Assembly: GCA_050747245.1 (NCBI GenBank)
Contig: JBOGNO010000021.1
Location: 1-35,055 of the forward strand
Direction of reading: 5' to 3'
Length of the DNA stretch: 35,055 bases
Source: JBOGNO01 sp050747245
GTDB lineage: Bacteria > Acidobacteriota > Terriglobia > Acidiferrales > UBA7541
Translations under genes and position numbers: made by a program
Shown: positions 1 through 7,972 of the stretch, in pieces
How the letters are laid out: each line of letters starts with the position of its first letter
Numbering within the stretch: position 1 is the stretch's first letter
The notes under the pieces: model-generated
Seen by the model: only the letters and a program-made list of their open reading frames with translations
What the model was told of the DNA's origin: nothing
The model's database searches: none

Positions 1-2
1 CG

Positions 3-293
3 CTGGCGAGTTGCGACGAAGCGCTATTGCTTGACAGCGTTCTGTCGGGCGGCGGCGGCACAACCAACACCTCGACCAAGAGCGGCTACAGCTTCACGTA
101 CGTCCCCGGCGCTGCAACGGGTAACTCAGTCACCGGCTGCACCAACCAGGGCGTATCGACGTACACGATCAACGCCGTTCCGCAGTCCATCGGCTCCACC
201 GGACAGCGCGGCTTCTTCACCGATGAGTCGGGCGTAATCCGCTTCACGACTGACGGTTCAGCTCCGACCGTAGCCAGCCCGGCACTGCAGTAA
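3..293 (+). CDS. Type IV pilin-like protein, C-terminal part (5' truncated by window edge)
   Basis: The reading frame is open from base 3 and ends at a TAA at 291-293, so only the last 96 residues are present. The fragment has the globular tail layout of acidobacterial type IV pilins: a Cys near the start (SCDEALLLDSVL), a GYSFTYVPG strand, a second Cys (GCTNQG), then the YTINAVPQSIGSTGQRGFFTD and SGVIRFTTDG strands. The two Cys residues could form the C-terminal disulfide loop typical of pilins. The prepilin leader and hydrophobic N-terminal helix lie outside the window, so the class cannot be proven. An internal TTG at 27 would also open an ORF, but the upstream codons are in frame and pilin-like. 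A strong terminator follows. Next to an assembly ATPase and platform gene, it is probably the major subunit or a related pseudopilin. Confidence 0.75.
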   Translation: MASCDEALLLDSVLSGGGGTTNTSTKSGYSFTYVPGAATGNSVTGCTNQGVSTYTINAVPQSIGSTGQRGFFTDESGVIRFTTDGSAPTVASPALQ

Positions 294-321
294 GTCAGCT
301 CCGATACGATTGTTTTCTTGG

Positions 322-351
322 GGAGGCAGCCCGCGAGGCTGCCTCCTTTTT
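322..351 (+). terminator. Intrinsic terminator after the pilin gene
   Basis: A perfect 10-bp stem (GGAGGCAGCC at 322-331 with GGCTGCCTCC at 337-346), a 5-nt loop and five T follow the pilin stop codon by about 28 nt. The orientation fits the + strand pilin transcript. It separates the highly expressed pilin from the assembly genes downstream. Confidence 0.9.
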
Positions 352-425
352 CATTCTGAGCATGAAATCCGGATAGTGCCAGAGCGGATTAGCAGAGCGA
401 GGAGCTTCTTGCTAAACTTGCAGCG

Positions 426-1106
426 ATGCGTTTGGAAATCATACTCGCGCTCCTTGCAACGCTGCCGAACACTTCCTCAAGGAATGCCACTACTGTGGCC
501 CGGGCACTTGAAGCGCACTACCACCATGCCGCAACACTCGAGGCCGTCTTTCTCGAGCGCTACTCGGAAGGCCACGGAGGTATGCGCGTGGAATCCGGAC
601 GCGTTTATTTTTCGAAGCCGGGACGCATGCGCTGGGATTACGAATCGCCACAAAGCAAACTTTTTTTGGTGGACGGCCACAACGCTTGGTTCTATGTTCC
701 CGCGGATCGCACCGCGAGCCGCGCAAAGGTGAAGGAAAGCTCGGACTGGCGGACTCCGCTCGCCCTTCTCATGGGTAAGTCAGAACTCTCGCATCTATGC
801 CGCAGCATCGATTTCGCGCCTGCGGATGTCGATAAGGAAGCGCGCCCTTCAACCTCGGGCAGTGTAGTCTTGCGATGCACGCCGAAAGATGAGGGCAGAG
901 AATCATTTCACGAAATCCTTCTCGAAGTTGACCCCTCGGACCACCTTGTCCGAGTGCTTGTCCGCGAACCTGGCGATATCGAGACGGAATTCCGATTTGG
1001 GAACTGGCAGGAAAACATTCCCCTGCCGGAATCCACGTTTCATTTTGAGCCGCCGGAAGGCGTGGCCATAGTGGACCAATCGGCCTTGGCAGGGGCTGTC
1101 CACTGA
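426..1106 (+). CDS. LolA-like outer-membrane lipoprotein carrier protein
   Basis: The 226-residue protein matches the LolA fold family, periplasmic chaperones that carry lipoproteins from the LolCDE complex to the outer membrane. Visible signatures are the helix with repeated A and H residues near 28-40, LEAVFLERYSEG, the strand pair SGRVYFSKPGRMRWDYESP (about residues 57-75) and KLFLVDGHNAWFYVPADR (about 79-96), followed by more alternating beta strands up to FHFEPPEGVAIVD near the C terminus. Residues 1-18 form a short hydrophobic segment that could be a signal peptide, weaker than usual. No good ribosome binding site lies close to the ATG. It sits between a pilin gene and the platform gene, so it may serve lipoproteins of this machine, such as a pilotin or secretin lipoprotein; that link is inferred only from position. 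Confidence 0.85.
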   Translation: MRLEIILALLATLPNTSSRNATTVARALEAHYHHAATLEAVFLERYSEGHGGMRVESGRVYFSKPGRMRWDYESPQSKLFLVDGHNAWFYVPADRTASRAKVKESSDWRTPLALLMGKSELSHLCRSIDFAPADVDKEARPSTSGSVVLRCTPKDEGRESFHEILLEVDPSDHLVRVLVREPGDIETEFRFGNWQENIPLPESTFHFEPPEGVAIVDQSALAGAVH

Positions 1107-1352
1107 GCCAGCCAATTGCGAAAATGTGCTGTCCGAATTTGCCCGCGCGTGATCAGATACAGCCACGGTTCGGATCGGAAAACTGGCTCCGTCGGTTCTT
1201 CTGTCGCCCGCGCGATGATGTTACACTTTTACGAGGCGCGAGTTCCTTGCAGGGAACTGCTTACGAGCGGCCCGCATGTTTCGGCAGCCGCCCCTTCCGT
1301 CCCGATTCCTCCATCCGGGGTTCGGCCTGGGAGGACAGAATTTCACTGAACA

Positions 1353-2570
1353 ATGGGCGAATACATTTGCAAAGTCGCTGACACGGCTGGAAAGGTTTTC
1401 CAGCAAGTGGAAACTGCGCAATCGGAATCCGAAGCCAGGCAGAAACTCGCCGATCGTGGCCTTTTCGTTTATTCTGTCCGCGCACAGTTGGGCATCCTAT
1501 CCCAATTGAGCCGAAACGGCGCGGAACGAAAAGTCGTCCGCTCGGGCGATTTTCTGATTTTCAATCAACAATTCAATACGCTTATTAAGGCCGGACTCCC
1601 GATTCTCAGAGCCCTCGATTTGCTTGCCGAGAGAGCCGCCACGCCGCGCCTGCGGCCCGTCCTGCTCGACGTGCGCGATCGCGTCCGCGAGGGCGCGTCG
1701 CTTTCGGAAGGCTTCGAGAAAACCGGACTTTTCCCAATGATGTACCTCACTTCGATAATCGCAGGAGAAAAGAGCGGAAATTTATCGGGCGTTCTGGACC
1801 AATACATCGCCTATCAGAAGCTGTCGACGGGATTTCGCAACAGGTTACTTACGGTTCTCATTTACCCGGCCATCTTGATCACCGCGGTAACGCTGATTCT
1901 TTCTTACCTCGTTACGTTCGTAATTCCGAGGTTTGCGCAGCTCTATTCTGAACTCGGCACGCCTCTCCCTGAATTGACAAAGATTGTGCTGGCAATCTCT
2001 CTACCGCTGCGCAGCTATCTGTTTGTGGTTTTAAGCGTACTGGCTGCTGCGATTATTTTCATCTTTCTGTGGATCCGCACGGAACAGGGAAAGATCATGA
2101 TCGACCGTATGAAGCCTCGCCTGCCTCTGTTCGGCGATGTCTGGCTGAAGGCGCGCGTCGCACAATTTACGCGCACTCTCGCGACGCTCCTTGCGGGGGG
2201 TACGCCCGTTGTGAACGGCCTCGATACGGTCGCGAATTCCATAGGCAGCCGTTTATTTGCTACTTCTATTCACGAGGCAGCGGCTAAGGTGCGCGATGGA
2301 GGTGCACTGGCTGCAAGCCTGGCGGGCACGAAACTCATGCCCGACCTTGCGCTGGAGATGATTGAGGTCGGCGAAGCTTCGGGGGCGTTGACTCCCATGC
2401 TCAACAGCGTCGCGGAATTTTACGAAGAGGAGGTCAACACCCGGCTAACACGGTTGCTGGCGTGGATTGAGCCCGCCATTCTGGTAGTCATGGCGATCGT
2501 GGTAGCCTTCATTTTGATTGCCCTGTATTTGCCTATATTTTCACTCAATGCGGGAACAGCGGCGGGATGA
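1353..2570 (+). CDS. Type II secretion/type IV pilus inner-membrane platform protein (PilC/GspF family)
   Basis: This 405-residue polytopic membrane protein is the platform on which the assembly ATPase acts to add or remove pilin subunits. It has the family's two homologous T2SSF domains: the first at about residues 69-190 (FNQQFNTLIKAGLPILRALDLLA, with IIAGEKSGNLSGVLDQ) and the second at about 268-395 (ARVAQFTRTLATLLAGGTPV, with MIEVGEASGALTPML). The repeated GE.SG motif is diagnostic. Hydrophobic helices lie near 165-190, 218-242 and 372-397. Length matches the family norm of about 400. The ATG at 1353 gives the usual soluble N-terminal stretch. Three bases separate its stop from the ATPase start, which indicates an operon. 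Sequence alone does not separate PilC from GspF; the PilMNOP-like neighbours make a pilus or hybrid machine likely. Confidence 0.93.
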   Translation: MGEYICKVADTAGKVFQQVETAQSESEARQKLADRGLFVYSVRAQLGILSQLSRNGAERKVVRSGDFLIFNQQFNTLIKAGLPILRALDLLAERAATPRLRPVLLDVRDRVREGASLSEGFEKTGLFPMMYLTSIIAGEKSGNLSGVLDQYIAYQKLSTGFRNRLLTVLIYPAILITAVTLILSYLVTFVIPRFAQLYSELGTPLPELTKIVLAISLPLRSYLFVVLSVLAAAIIFIFLWIRTEQGKIMIDRMKPRLPLFGDVWLKARVAQFTRTLATLLAGGTPVVNGLDTVANSIGSRLFATSIHEAAAKVRDGGALAASLAGTKLMPDLALEMIEVGEASGALTPMLNSVAEFYEEEVNTRLTRLLAWIEPAILVVMAIVVAFILIALYLPIFSLNAGTAAG

Positions 2571-2573
2571 ATT

Positions 2574-4199
2574 ATGGCCACGTCAAAAAACAATCCTAAT
2601 CCTGAACAGCCCGCGCAGGCCGCCGAGCGCGAGCGAAGCATGAGGCTCGCCGAGCGCTACCGCTGTTCCTTTCTGGATCTCTCCGAACAGCGCATTGACC
2701 CTGATCTGGTCCGCAGCATTCCCGCCGAATTGATGTTTCGCTATAACTTCGTGCCGCTCGAAGCACACGATTCGACCTTGGTGATCGTTTGCGCCGACCC
2801 CAGCCAGGTGCTTGCGAACGACGAATTGTCAGGACTGCTGCAAAAGAAGCTGCAGATCAAGGTCGCCACGGCCACGCAGATCGGCGAGCTATTGAAGCGC
2901 ACCGAGCAATCACAGCGCGTGCTGGATCAGGCCACTGAAGGTTTCACGCTTCAGGTCGTGGGAGAGGAGGAAGGCGAAGAAAACATATCCATGGAGCGGC
3001 TGACGCAGGACACGGGTGTCAGCCCCGTTGTTCGCCTCGTGGATACAGTGATCTTCACGGCGCTGGAACGGCGAGCCAGCGATATCCACATTGAAACTCG
3101 GAGCACCGAAGTCGTCGTGAAATACCGCATTGATGGTGTGCTGCAGTACGCCATGCAGCCACTCTCTAAGGAATGGCACAGCACCATCCTGACGCGCGTG
3201 AAGGTGATGAGCGAACTGGATATCGCCGAGCGCCGCATCCCGCAGGACGGTCGCTTTCGCGTGCGCTACAAAGGCCGCTACGTAGATTTCCGGGTCTCCA
3301 TCATGCCCTCAATTCATGGCGAAGATGCCGTGCTTCGCGTGCTCGACAAGGAGACGCTGGGCGAGAAATTTCGCAATCTCACGCTCGATGTGGTGGGATT
3401 CGACGCCGAAGACCAGCGTAAATTCCGGCGATATATCCATGAGCCCTACGGGATGGTGCTGGTCACCGGCCCCACGGGCTCCGGCAAGACGACCACGCTT
3501 TACGCAGCAATCAATGAAATCAAGAACGATGAAGACAAGATCATCACCATCGAGGATCCGGTGGAGTACCAGGTTCGCGGAATAACGCAAATTCCGGTCA
3601 ACGAGAAAAAAGGACTCACGTTTGCCCGGGGCCTCCGCTCTATTCTGCGGCACGACCCGGACAAGATTATGGTCGGCGAGATTCGCGACCACGAGACCGC
3701 CCAGATAGCGATTCAATCCGCGCTCACCGGCCATCTGGTCTTTACGACGGTTCACGCCAACAACGTCACCGATGTCATCGGACGTTTCATCAATATGGGA
3801 GTCGAGCCATATAACTTCGTCTCCGCGCTCAATTGCATTCTTGCTCAACGCCTTGTCCGCGTCATCTGTGAGAGCTGCAAACAGAAGAAATCCTTCCCTC
3901 GCGATTTGCTGGAGGAATCGGGGCTCGATGTGCGGGAGTGGGCGGAGATTCCCATGTATGAAGGCGCGGGATGCCTGGAATGTTCCGGTTCGGGATTTCG
4001 CGGCCGCACGGCTATCACCGAACTTCTCGATCTCTCCGACCGCATCCGGGAAATGATTATTGACCGCCGCCCCACTTCCGAGATAAAACGCGCCGCGCGC
4101 GACGAGGGCATGACCTTTCTGCGTTTTTCCGGCGTGCGCAAGGTGCGCGCGGGAATTACCACTCTCCGCGAGATCAACAAGGTGACGTTTATTGAATAG
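2574..4199 (+). CDS. Type II secretion/type IV pilus assembly ATPase (PilB/GspE family)
   Basis: The 541-residue cytoplasmic hexameric ATPase should drive pilin polymerisation. An N-terminal MshEN-like domain occupies about residues 20-110. The catalytic core shows Walker A GPTGSGKTTT at about 299-308, the Asp box ITIEDPVEY, Walker B region IMVGEIRD at about 365-372 and the His box LTGHLVFTTVHANN. The extension-type ATPase zinc knuckle is present as CESC (from about 433) and CLEC (from about 467). That Cys4 motif is usual in PilB/GspE and usually absent from the retraction ATPase PilT, so this is the assembly enzyme. The start ATG follows the platform stop by 3 bp. The stop overlaps the TTG start of the next gene by 8 bp, which suggests translational coupling. 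Confidence 0.95.
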   Translation: MATSKNNPNPEQPAQAAERERSMRLAERYRCSFLDLSEQRIDPDLVRSIPAELMFRYNFVPLEAHDSTLVIVCADPSQVLANDELSGLLQKKLQIKVATATQIGELLKRTEQSQRVLDQATEGFTLQVVGEEEGEENISMERLTQDTGVSPVVRLVDTVIFTALERRASDIHIETRSTEVVVKYRIDGVLQYAMQPLSKEWHSTILTRVKVMSELDIAERRIPQDGRFRVRYKGRYVDFRVSIMPSIHGEDAVLRVLDKETLGEKFRNLTLDVVGFDAEDQRKFRRYIHEPYGMVLVTGPTGSGKTTTLYAAINEIKNDEDKIITIEDPVEYQVRGITQIPVNEKKGLTFARGLRSILRHDPDKIMVGEIRDHETAQIAIQSALTGHLVFTTVHANNVTDVIGRFINMGVEPYNFVSALNCILAQRLVRVICESCKQKKSFPRDLLEESGLDVREWAEIPMYEGAGCLECSGSGFRGRTAITELLDLSDRIREMIIDRRPTSEIKRAARDEGMTFLRFSGVRKVRAGITTLREINKVTFIE

Positions 4200-5172
4200 C
4201 CTCTCATCAATCGAATCGGCCTCGCCGCGGCGATCGCTTTTTGGACGAATGCTCGGATGGCTCGACGCGATGCCTCATCCCGCTGCCGTCTGCGAGATTA
4301 CCTCCACGCACCTTGCGGTTTCGCGATGGGGCGGCTCGGAAGGGGACCTGGAAAATTTCTCGATTGAATCGCTGCCGGAAGGCGCCGTTGTTCCTTCGCC
4401 GATTGAACCCAATATCGCCGATGCGGGAATCATCGGCGGCGCGCTCCGCCGTGTCCTGGCGCGCGTCCCGGGAGCCGGCCCAGAGATCGCGCTGCTCATT
4501 CCCGATCCGGTTGTGCGGGTTTTTGTGCTGCCCTTCGAGACATTCCCTCGCCGCGCCGAGGAGGCCGTTCCGCTCCTGCGCTGGCGGCTCAAGAAGAGTG
4601 TGCCTTTCGACGTCGAGGAAACGGTGGTTTCCTTCGTGCGACAGCGCGGCGCTGGAGATGGACTGGAGATCGCCGCGGCTCTCGGCCGTCAGCGCATCCT
4701 TCGCGAATACGAATCCGTCGTTGAGGCTGCCGGCTTGGTCCCCGGTGTCGTGCAAAGCTCCAGCCTCGCCGCGCTTTCGCTTCTGGAAGAACGCGGCGCC
4801 ACCCTTTTCGTTCGTCTGAGCGGCGCGTTCCTCACTTCGGTAATCGTGCGTGGATCAAATCTTTGCGTGCACCGCTCTTCGCAGATGAGCGCTAGCGCCG
4901 CTACGCTCGAGCCGCAAGCTGTGCTCGATGAGATTTTTCCGACCGTCGCCTATTATCAGGATACATGGAGCGGCACCATCGACCGGGTTTGCCTTGCAGG
5001 GTTTGCCGAACGCGAGGAGGTCTTTCGCCGCACGCTCGGCCGTGAAATTGGATGCGAGGTGATTGCACTAGCCACTCTCGCCGAGCATCGTGGCCTCTCG
5101 AAAGATGTTCGTTCACTAGTCGAACACGAACTGGAGGGCATGGTCGGGTGGAGCCTCAATCGTGGCGCCTAA
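4192..5172 (+). CDS. PilM-like actin-fold pilus assembly protein
   Basis: The 326-residue protein resembles PilM (also the cytoplasmic domain of GspL), an actin-like ATP-binding protein that links the assembly ATPase to PilN at the inner membrane. Visible features are the first-strand segment AAVCEITSTHLAVSRW (about residues 31-46), the FPRRAEEAVPLLRWRLKKSVPFDVEE stretch typical of PilM helix and strand packing (about 122-147), and the later GLVPGVVQSSSLAALSLLEE and YYQDTWSGTIDRVCLAG segments. The TTG at 4192 overlaps the ATPase stop. An in-frame ATG at 4249 is an alternative start that would remove 19 residues and still keep the fold. There is no membrane helix. The 82-bp gap before the PilN-like gene is the longest inside the cluster from 1353 on. 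Confidence 0.82.
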   Translation: MNSLSSIESASPRRSLFGRMLGWLDAMPHPAAVCEITSTHLAVSRWGGSEGDLENFSIESLPEGAVVPSPIEPNIADAGIIGGALRRVLARVPGAGPEIALLIPDPVVRVFVLPFETFPRRAEEAVPLLRWRLKKSVPFDVEETVVSFVRQRGAGDGLEIAAALGRQRILREYESVVEAAGLVPGVVQSSSLAALSLLEERGATLFVRLSGAFLTSVIVRGSNLCVHRSSQMSASAATLEPQAVLDEIFPTVAYYQDTWSGTIDRVCLAGFAEREEVFRRTLGREIGCEVIALATLAEHRGLSKDVRSLVEHELEGMVGWSLNRGA

Positions 5173-5254
5173 ACGTCCTCCGAAAGGGAAGCGGTTTGTC
5201 CGTGGCGACCCGAGAGTTTCAGAAAAGATTGGAATCGTGAGCGAAAACTGAGTC

Positions 5255-5824
5255 ATGAAAACGCGTCTCAATCTCGCGACTTCGCCCATCGAGAACAATC
5301 GGCGGTTCATCGCCGCCGCCGGTTTCGTGGGCGCTGCTACCCTCATCGCGCTGATAATCCTATCCGCGGAAGCCTTCCGTGGATGGCGAGAAAACCGCGA
5401 AATTCGCACAGCGATTGCGAACTACCAATCCCAGATTCGCCAGGATTCTGCTGCGCAGGATCGTCTGCGGTTGAGTTTCCAGCAACCCACTACGGCCTCG
5501 GTGATGGACCGCTCCGCGTTCCTGAATTCTCTCATCGCTCAACGCAGCTTCCCCTGGACCAAACTTTTTATGGACCTCGAGAGACTCCTTCCTCCCGGAG
5601 TCCGGGTAGTGAGCCTGGCTCCGGCGATGAAGAACGACCGCGTGGAGATCCATCTCGTGGTCGGGGCCCTCTCCGATGAGGCCAAACTGAAATTTCTGAA
5701 GGCCATGGAGGATTCTGGCCTGTTTTCCGACATCGAAGTGAAATCGCAGGCGCACCCGACGGAAACTTCGGTGGCGGCGGACCCTGTGCAGCTCGAACTT
5801 GTCGCGTGGTATCAAACATTGTGA
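5255..5824 (+). CDS. PilN-like inner-membrane pilus alignment protein
   Basis: The 189-residue protein begins MKTRLNLATSPIENNRRF, close to the conserved INLL/NLATRPF-type cytoplasmic tail by which PilN binds PilM. A membrane helix follows at about residues 20-44. After it come a coiled-coil stretch (REIRTAIANYQSQIRQD, about 51-68) and a periplasmic ferredoxin-like domain with LFMDLERLLPPGVRVVSLAP and AKLKFLKAMEDSGLFSDIEV. This is the classic PilN layout, and length and position agree. The stop at 5822-5824 precedes the next ATG by 1 bp. It should pair with the PilO-like protein encoded next. Assignment rests on layout and synteny rather than on a catalytic motif. Confidence 0.82.
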   Translation: MKTRLNLATSPIENNRRFIAAAGFVGAATLIALIILSAEAFRGWRENREIRTAIANYQSQIRQDSAAQDRLRLSFQQPTTASVMDRSAFLNSLIAQRSFPWTKLFMDLERLLPPGVRVVSLAPAMKNDRVEIHLVVGALSDEAKLKFLKAMEDSGLFSDIEVKSQAHPTETSVAADPVQLELVAWYQTL

Positions 5825-5825
5825 T

Positions 5826-6371
5826 ATGAGCACGAAATCCAAACCCTGGAAAAAGTGGGTGCAGATCGCACTCGGAATCCTGGTAGTTCTCGATCTCGCA
5901 CTCTTGGGCTTGCTTTGGTACGGTAGTAGCAATGCCCCTTTCTCTCAGGCCGCCGAGCTCCAAAGCCTTGCGCAGCAGGCCAAATTGCTATCCACGGATG
6001 TCGCGCGTGCGCAAGCGATCGAGCGCGACCTCTCCAGCGTAGATAAGCAGTGCCAAAAATTTTACGCTAGTGAATTTCTGCCTTCTGCCACCGGCTATTC
6101 CTCGTTGATTCAAGATCTCGGTGAAATTGCCGGTCATGCGGGAGTTAAGGCGGGAGGCGTGGTCTTCAAGCAGCATGAGATCAGTGGACGTGGCGTCACC
6201 GAAATAAGCATCACCGCTTCGGTGGAAGGCGACTATTCCGGGCTCGTGCATTTCATCAACGGACTCGAGCGCTCGAAGAATTTTTACCTGCTCGATGGCC
6301 TGACGTTGGCATCCTCCTCCGCCGGTGGTATCAAGCTGAATTTGGAGTTGCGGACCTACTTTCGAACCTGA
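5826..6371 (+). CDS. PilO-like inner-membrane pilus alignment protein
   Basis: The 181-residue product has a short basic cytoplasmic tail (MSTKSKPWKKWVQ), one membrane helix (about residues 14-32, IALGILVVLDLALLGLLWY), a coiled-coil-like region (about 42-75) and a C-terminal alpha/beta domain with YSSLIQDLGEIAGHAGVKAGGV and EGDYSGLVHFINGLERSKNFYLLDGL. The last motif is characteristic of PilO/GspM-like proteins. An upstream in-frame GTG at 5799 exists, but the ATG at 5826 is preferred because it lies directly after the PilN stop and avoids a 26-bp overlap. It is expected to form a heterodimer with the PilN-like product in the periplasm. Confidence 0.82.
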   Translation: MSTKSKPWKKWVQIALGILVVLDLALLGLLWYGSSNAPFSQAAELQSLAQQAKLLSTDVARAQAIERDLSSVDKQCQKFYASEFLPSATGYSSLIQDLGEIAGHAGVKAGGVVFKQHEISGRGVTEISITASVEGDYSGLVHFINGLERSKNFYLLDGLTLASSSAGGIKLNLELRTYFRT

Positions 6372-6374
6372 CCC

Positions 6375-6908
6375 ATGTCCCGGCGCACACAAGTCATTTT
6401 GCTCGTCAGCCTGCTCGGCTTGCTCGCCGCGGTTGTGATATACGAGCGCCTCGGATCGGACGCTGCCGGCGAGGTCTTTAATTCCGGAAGCGCACAATAC
6501 CGTCCGCTGAAAGTGGAAGACCCCGCCCTGCGCTTTGACCTCCTCGAAAAAATTCACAAGCTCGAGTACACCGGTAGCCATCGCAACATTTTTTCAAACG
6601 TGGCGCCACCTCCTGATCAGGCTCGTTCTCACGGCAAGAATCCTCCCGTCGTAACTCCTCCTGTGGATTCAGAGCCGCCGCCAATTGCAGTTCCAGTCAC
6701 GTTCTTTGGCTATGCCGCAAATCCCCAGACCGGAAAGAAGCAGGCGTTCTTCACTAACGGCGACGATGTTTACGTGGTGGACGAAGGCGGTGTATTATTG
6801 AAGCAGTTTCGCGTCGTGAAGATCCTTCCCAATTCGGTGGAACTCGAACAACTTTCGGATGGACGCCATACGACTCTCACTATGGAGCAGCCGCCGGCGC
6901 AGCAATGA
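6375..6908 (+). CDS. PilP/GspC-like membrane-anchored protein
   Basis: The 177-residue protein has an N-terminal signal-anchor helix (about residues 6-24, VILLVSLLGLLAAVVIY) and a Pro-rich linker (about 76-104, with PPPDQ, PPVVTPP and EPPPI). A compact beta domain follows, PVTFFGYAANPQTGKKQAFFTNGDDVYVVDEGGVLLKQFRVVKI. The F.GY...G...AF.T.GDDVY.V..G..L...F.V..I pattern is the homology-region fold of PilP and GspC proteins, which contact the secretin. No lipobox Cys is present, so unlike proteobacterial PilP it is not a lipoprotein and resembles GspC in anchoring. It starts 3 bp after the PilO-like stop and its stop overlaps the next ATG (ATGA), so it is translationally coupled. Its partner secretin is not encoded nearby in this window. 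Confidence 0.75.
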   Translation: MSRRTQVILLVSLLGLLAAVVIYERLGSDAAGEVFNSGSAQYRPLKVEDPALRFDLLEKIHKLEYTGSHRNIFSNVAPPPDQARSHGKNPPVVTPPVDSEPPPIAVPVTFFGYAANPQTGKKQAFFTNGDDVYVVDEGGVLLKQFRVVKILPNSVELEQLSDGRHTTLTMEQPPAQQ

Positions 6909-7972
6909 ATTTGGCGCGTCAATTCGCAATTCGCAGGCCCGCTTGTTCGAGTTCGCGAGCCTGTATGCAAGGCCAGCGTGGATATATGCTGCTGACGGTC
7001 ATTTTTCTCGTCGCTCTCATGATCATTGCTGCCGCTATCGCTGTTCCCAACATCATCACTGAAGGCAAACGTCAGCGCGAGGCCGAGCTAATCTGGCGTG
7101 GCGAACAATACGAGAGGGCCATCGGACTCTATTTCAAGAAGACCGGCCACTTCCCGCAAACCCTCGATGATCTAGTCAAGGGCATGCCCGGCGTTCGGTT
7201 CCTGCGCGAGCCTTACAAAGATCCGATCAACACTCAAGACGGGTCCTGGCGATTTATCTACGTCGTTCCCACCACTGGACAGTTAATCGGCAGCGTGCGC
7301 TGGGCCAACCTACAGTACATGGATATCGAGCTGCACCCCTTGCCCGGCTTCGGCCCGGGCCAGACATTTCCAGGCCTGGGTGGCCAGCCTGCAGGAATGG
7401 GAGGAAGCTCAGCTGCCGGATTGTCTGGGGGATTTGGTTCGGGACAAGGCGGTACGACCCCGCAGAATTCTCCTATGCCTGGGAATCCTGGCGGAAATTC
7501 ATCAGGCGTGGGCACGCCCTCAGGCCAGGGCGGCGAAGGGGAGGGAAGTAGCACTCAGGATTCGGGTGGCAACTCCGGTCAAAACTCCGCACCGCCACAG
7601 AGTCCCGCACCTGGAAGCCCCTTCACACAGCAAGGATCCAATTCCGTAGCGCCCGGCCTTTCCGGAGTCCCGGGTCAGGCAGGCTTGCCCCAGCCCACGG
7701 GCGAAGTCAGCGGCCCCGTGCTCGGCGGCTTTCTGATCGGAGTCGCCAGCAAGATGGACAAGTCGTCCCTGAAGGTGTACGAAAAGGGGAAAACGTACAA
7801 GCAGTGGGAATTCATTTGGGACCCTCTCGCTGCTACACGGGTGTCGATTCCCGGCGGAGTCTCCACTGGCACTCCGGTACAGCCGGGAGGCGCGCAGTCC
7901 ACGCCACAACCATTCCCTAATTCCCCTATGCCTCCGCTCAATCCCCTACCGCCCTCGCAACCACCGCAATAG
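6905..7972 (+). CDS. GspG-like pseudopilin with long Gly/Pro/Ser-rich insert
   Basis: The 355-residue protein carries a class III prepilin signal. The probable cleavage site is after Gly26 (QGQRG / YMLLTV), followed by a hydrophobic helix to about residue 48. The usual Glu at +5 is replaced by Thr, a substitution seen in initiating minor pseudopilins. The helix leads into AELIWRGEQYERAIGLYFKKTGHFPQTLDDLV and RFLREPYKDPI, typical of the GspG head. From about residue 150 to 270 there is a low-complexity tract rich in G, S, P and Q, then a conserved-looking end with GGFLIGVASKMDKSSLKVYE and WEFIWDP. The ATG at 6905 overlaps the previous stop. Met21 (6965) would give a more usual 6-residue leader and is a plausible alternative start. 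It is the last gene of the assembly operon; no terminator is seen after it. Confidence 0.8.
   Translation: MNLARQFAIRRPACSSSRACMQGQRGYMLLTVIFLVALMIIAAAIAVPNIITEGKRQREAELIWRGEQYERAIGLYFKKTGHFPQTLDDLVKGMPGVRFLREPYKDPINTQDGSWRFIYVVPTTGQLIGSVRWANLQYMDIELHPLPGFGPGQTFPGLGGQPAGMGGSSAAGLSGGFGSGQGGTTPQNSPMPGNPGGNSSGVGTPSGQGGEGEGSSTQDSGGNSGQNSAPPQSPAPGSPFTQQGSNSVAPGLSGVPGQAGLPQPTGEVSGPVLGGFLIGVASKMDKSSLKVYEKGKTYKQWEFIWDPLAATRVSIPGGVSTGTPVQPGGAQSTPQPFPNSPMPPLNPLPPSQPPQ

Noticed and set aside
3309..3848. 179-codon - strand frame inside the assembly ATPase gene
   Set aside because: It is antisense to the Walker A to His-box region; the + strand frame is clearly the real gene.
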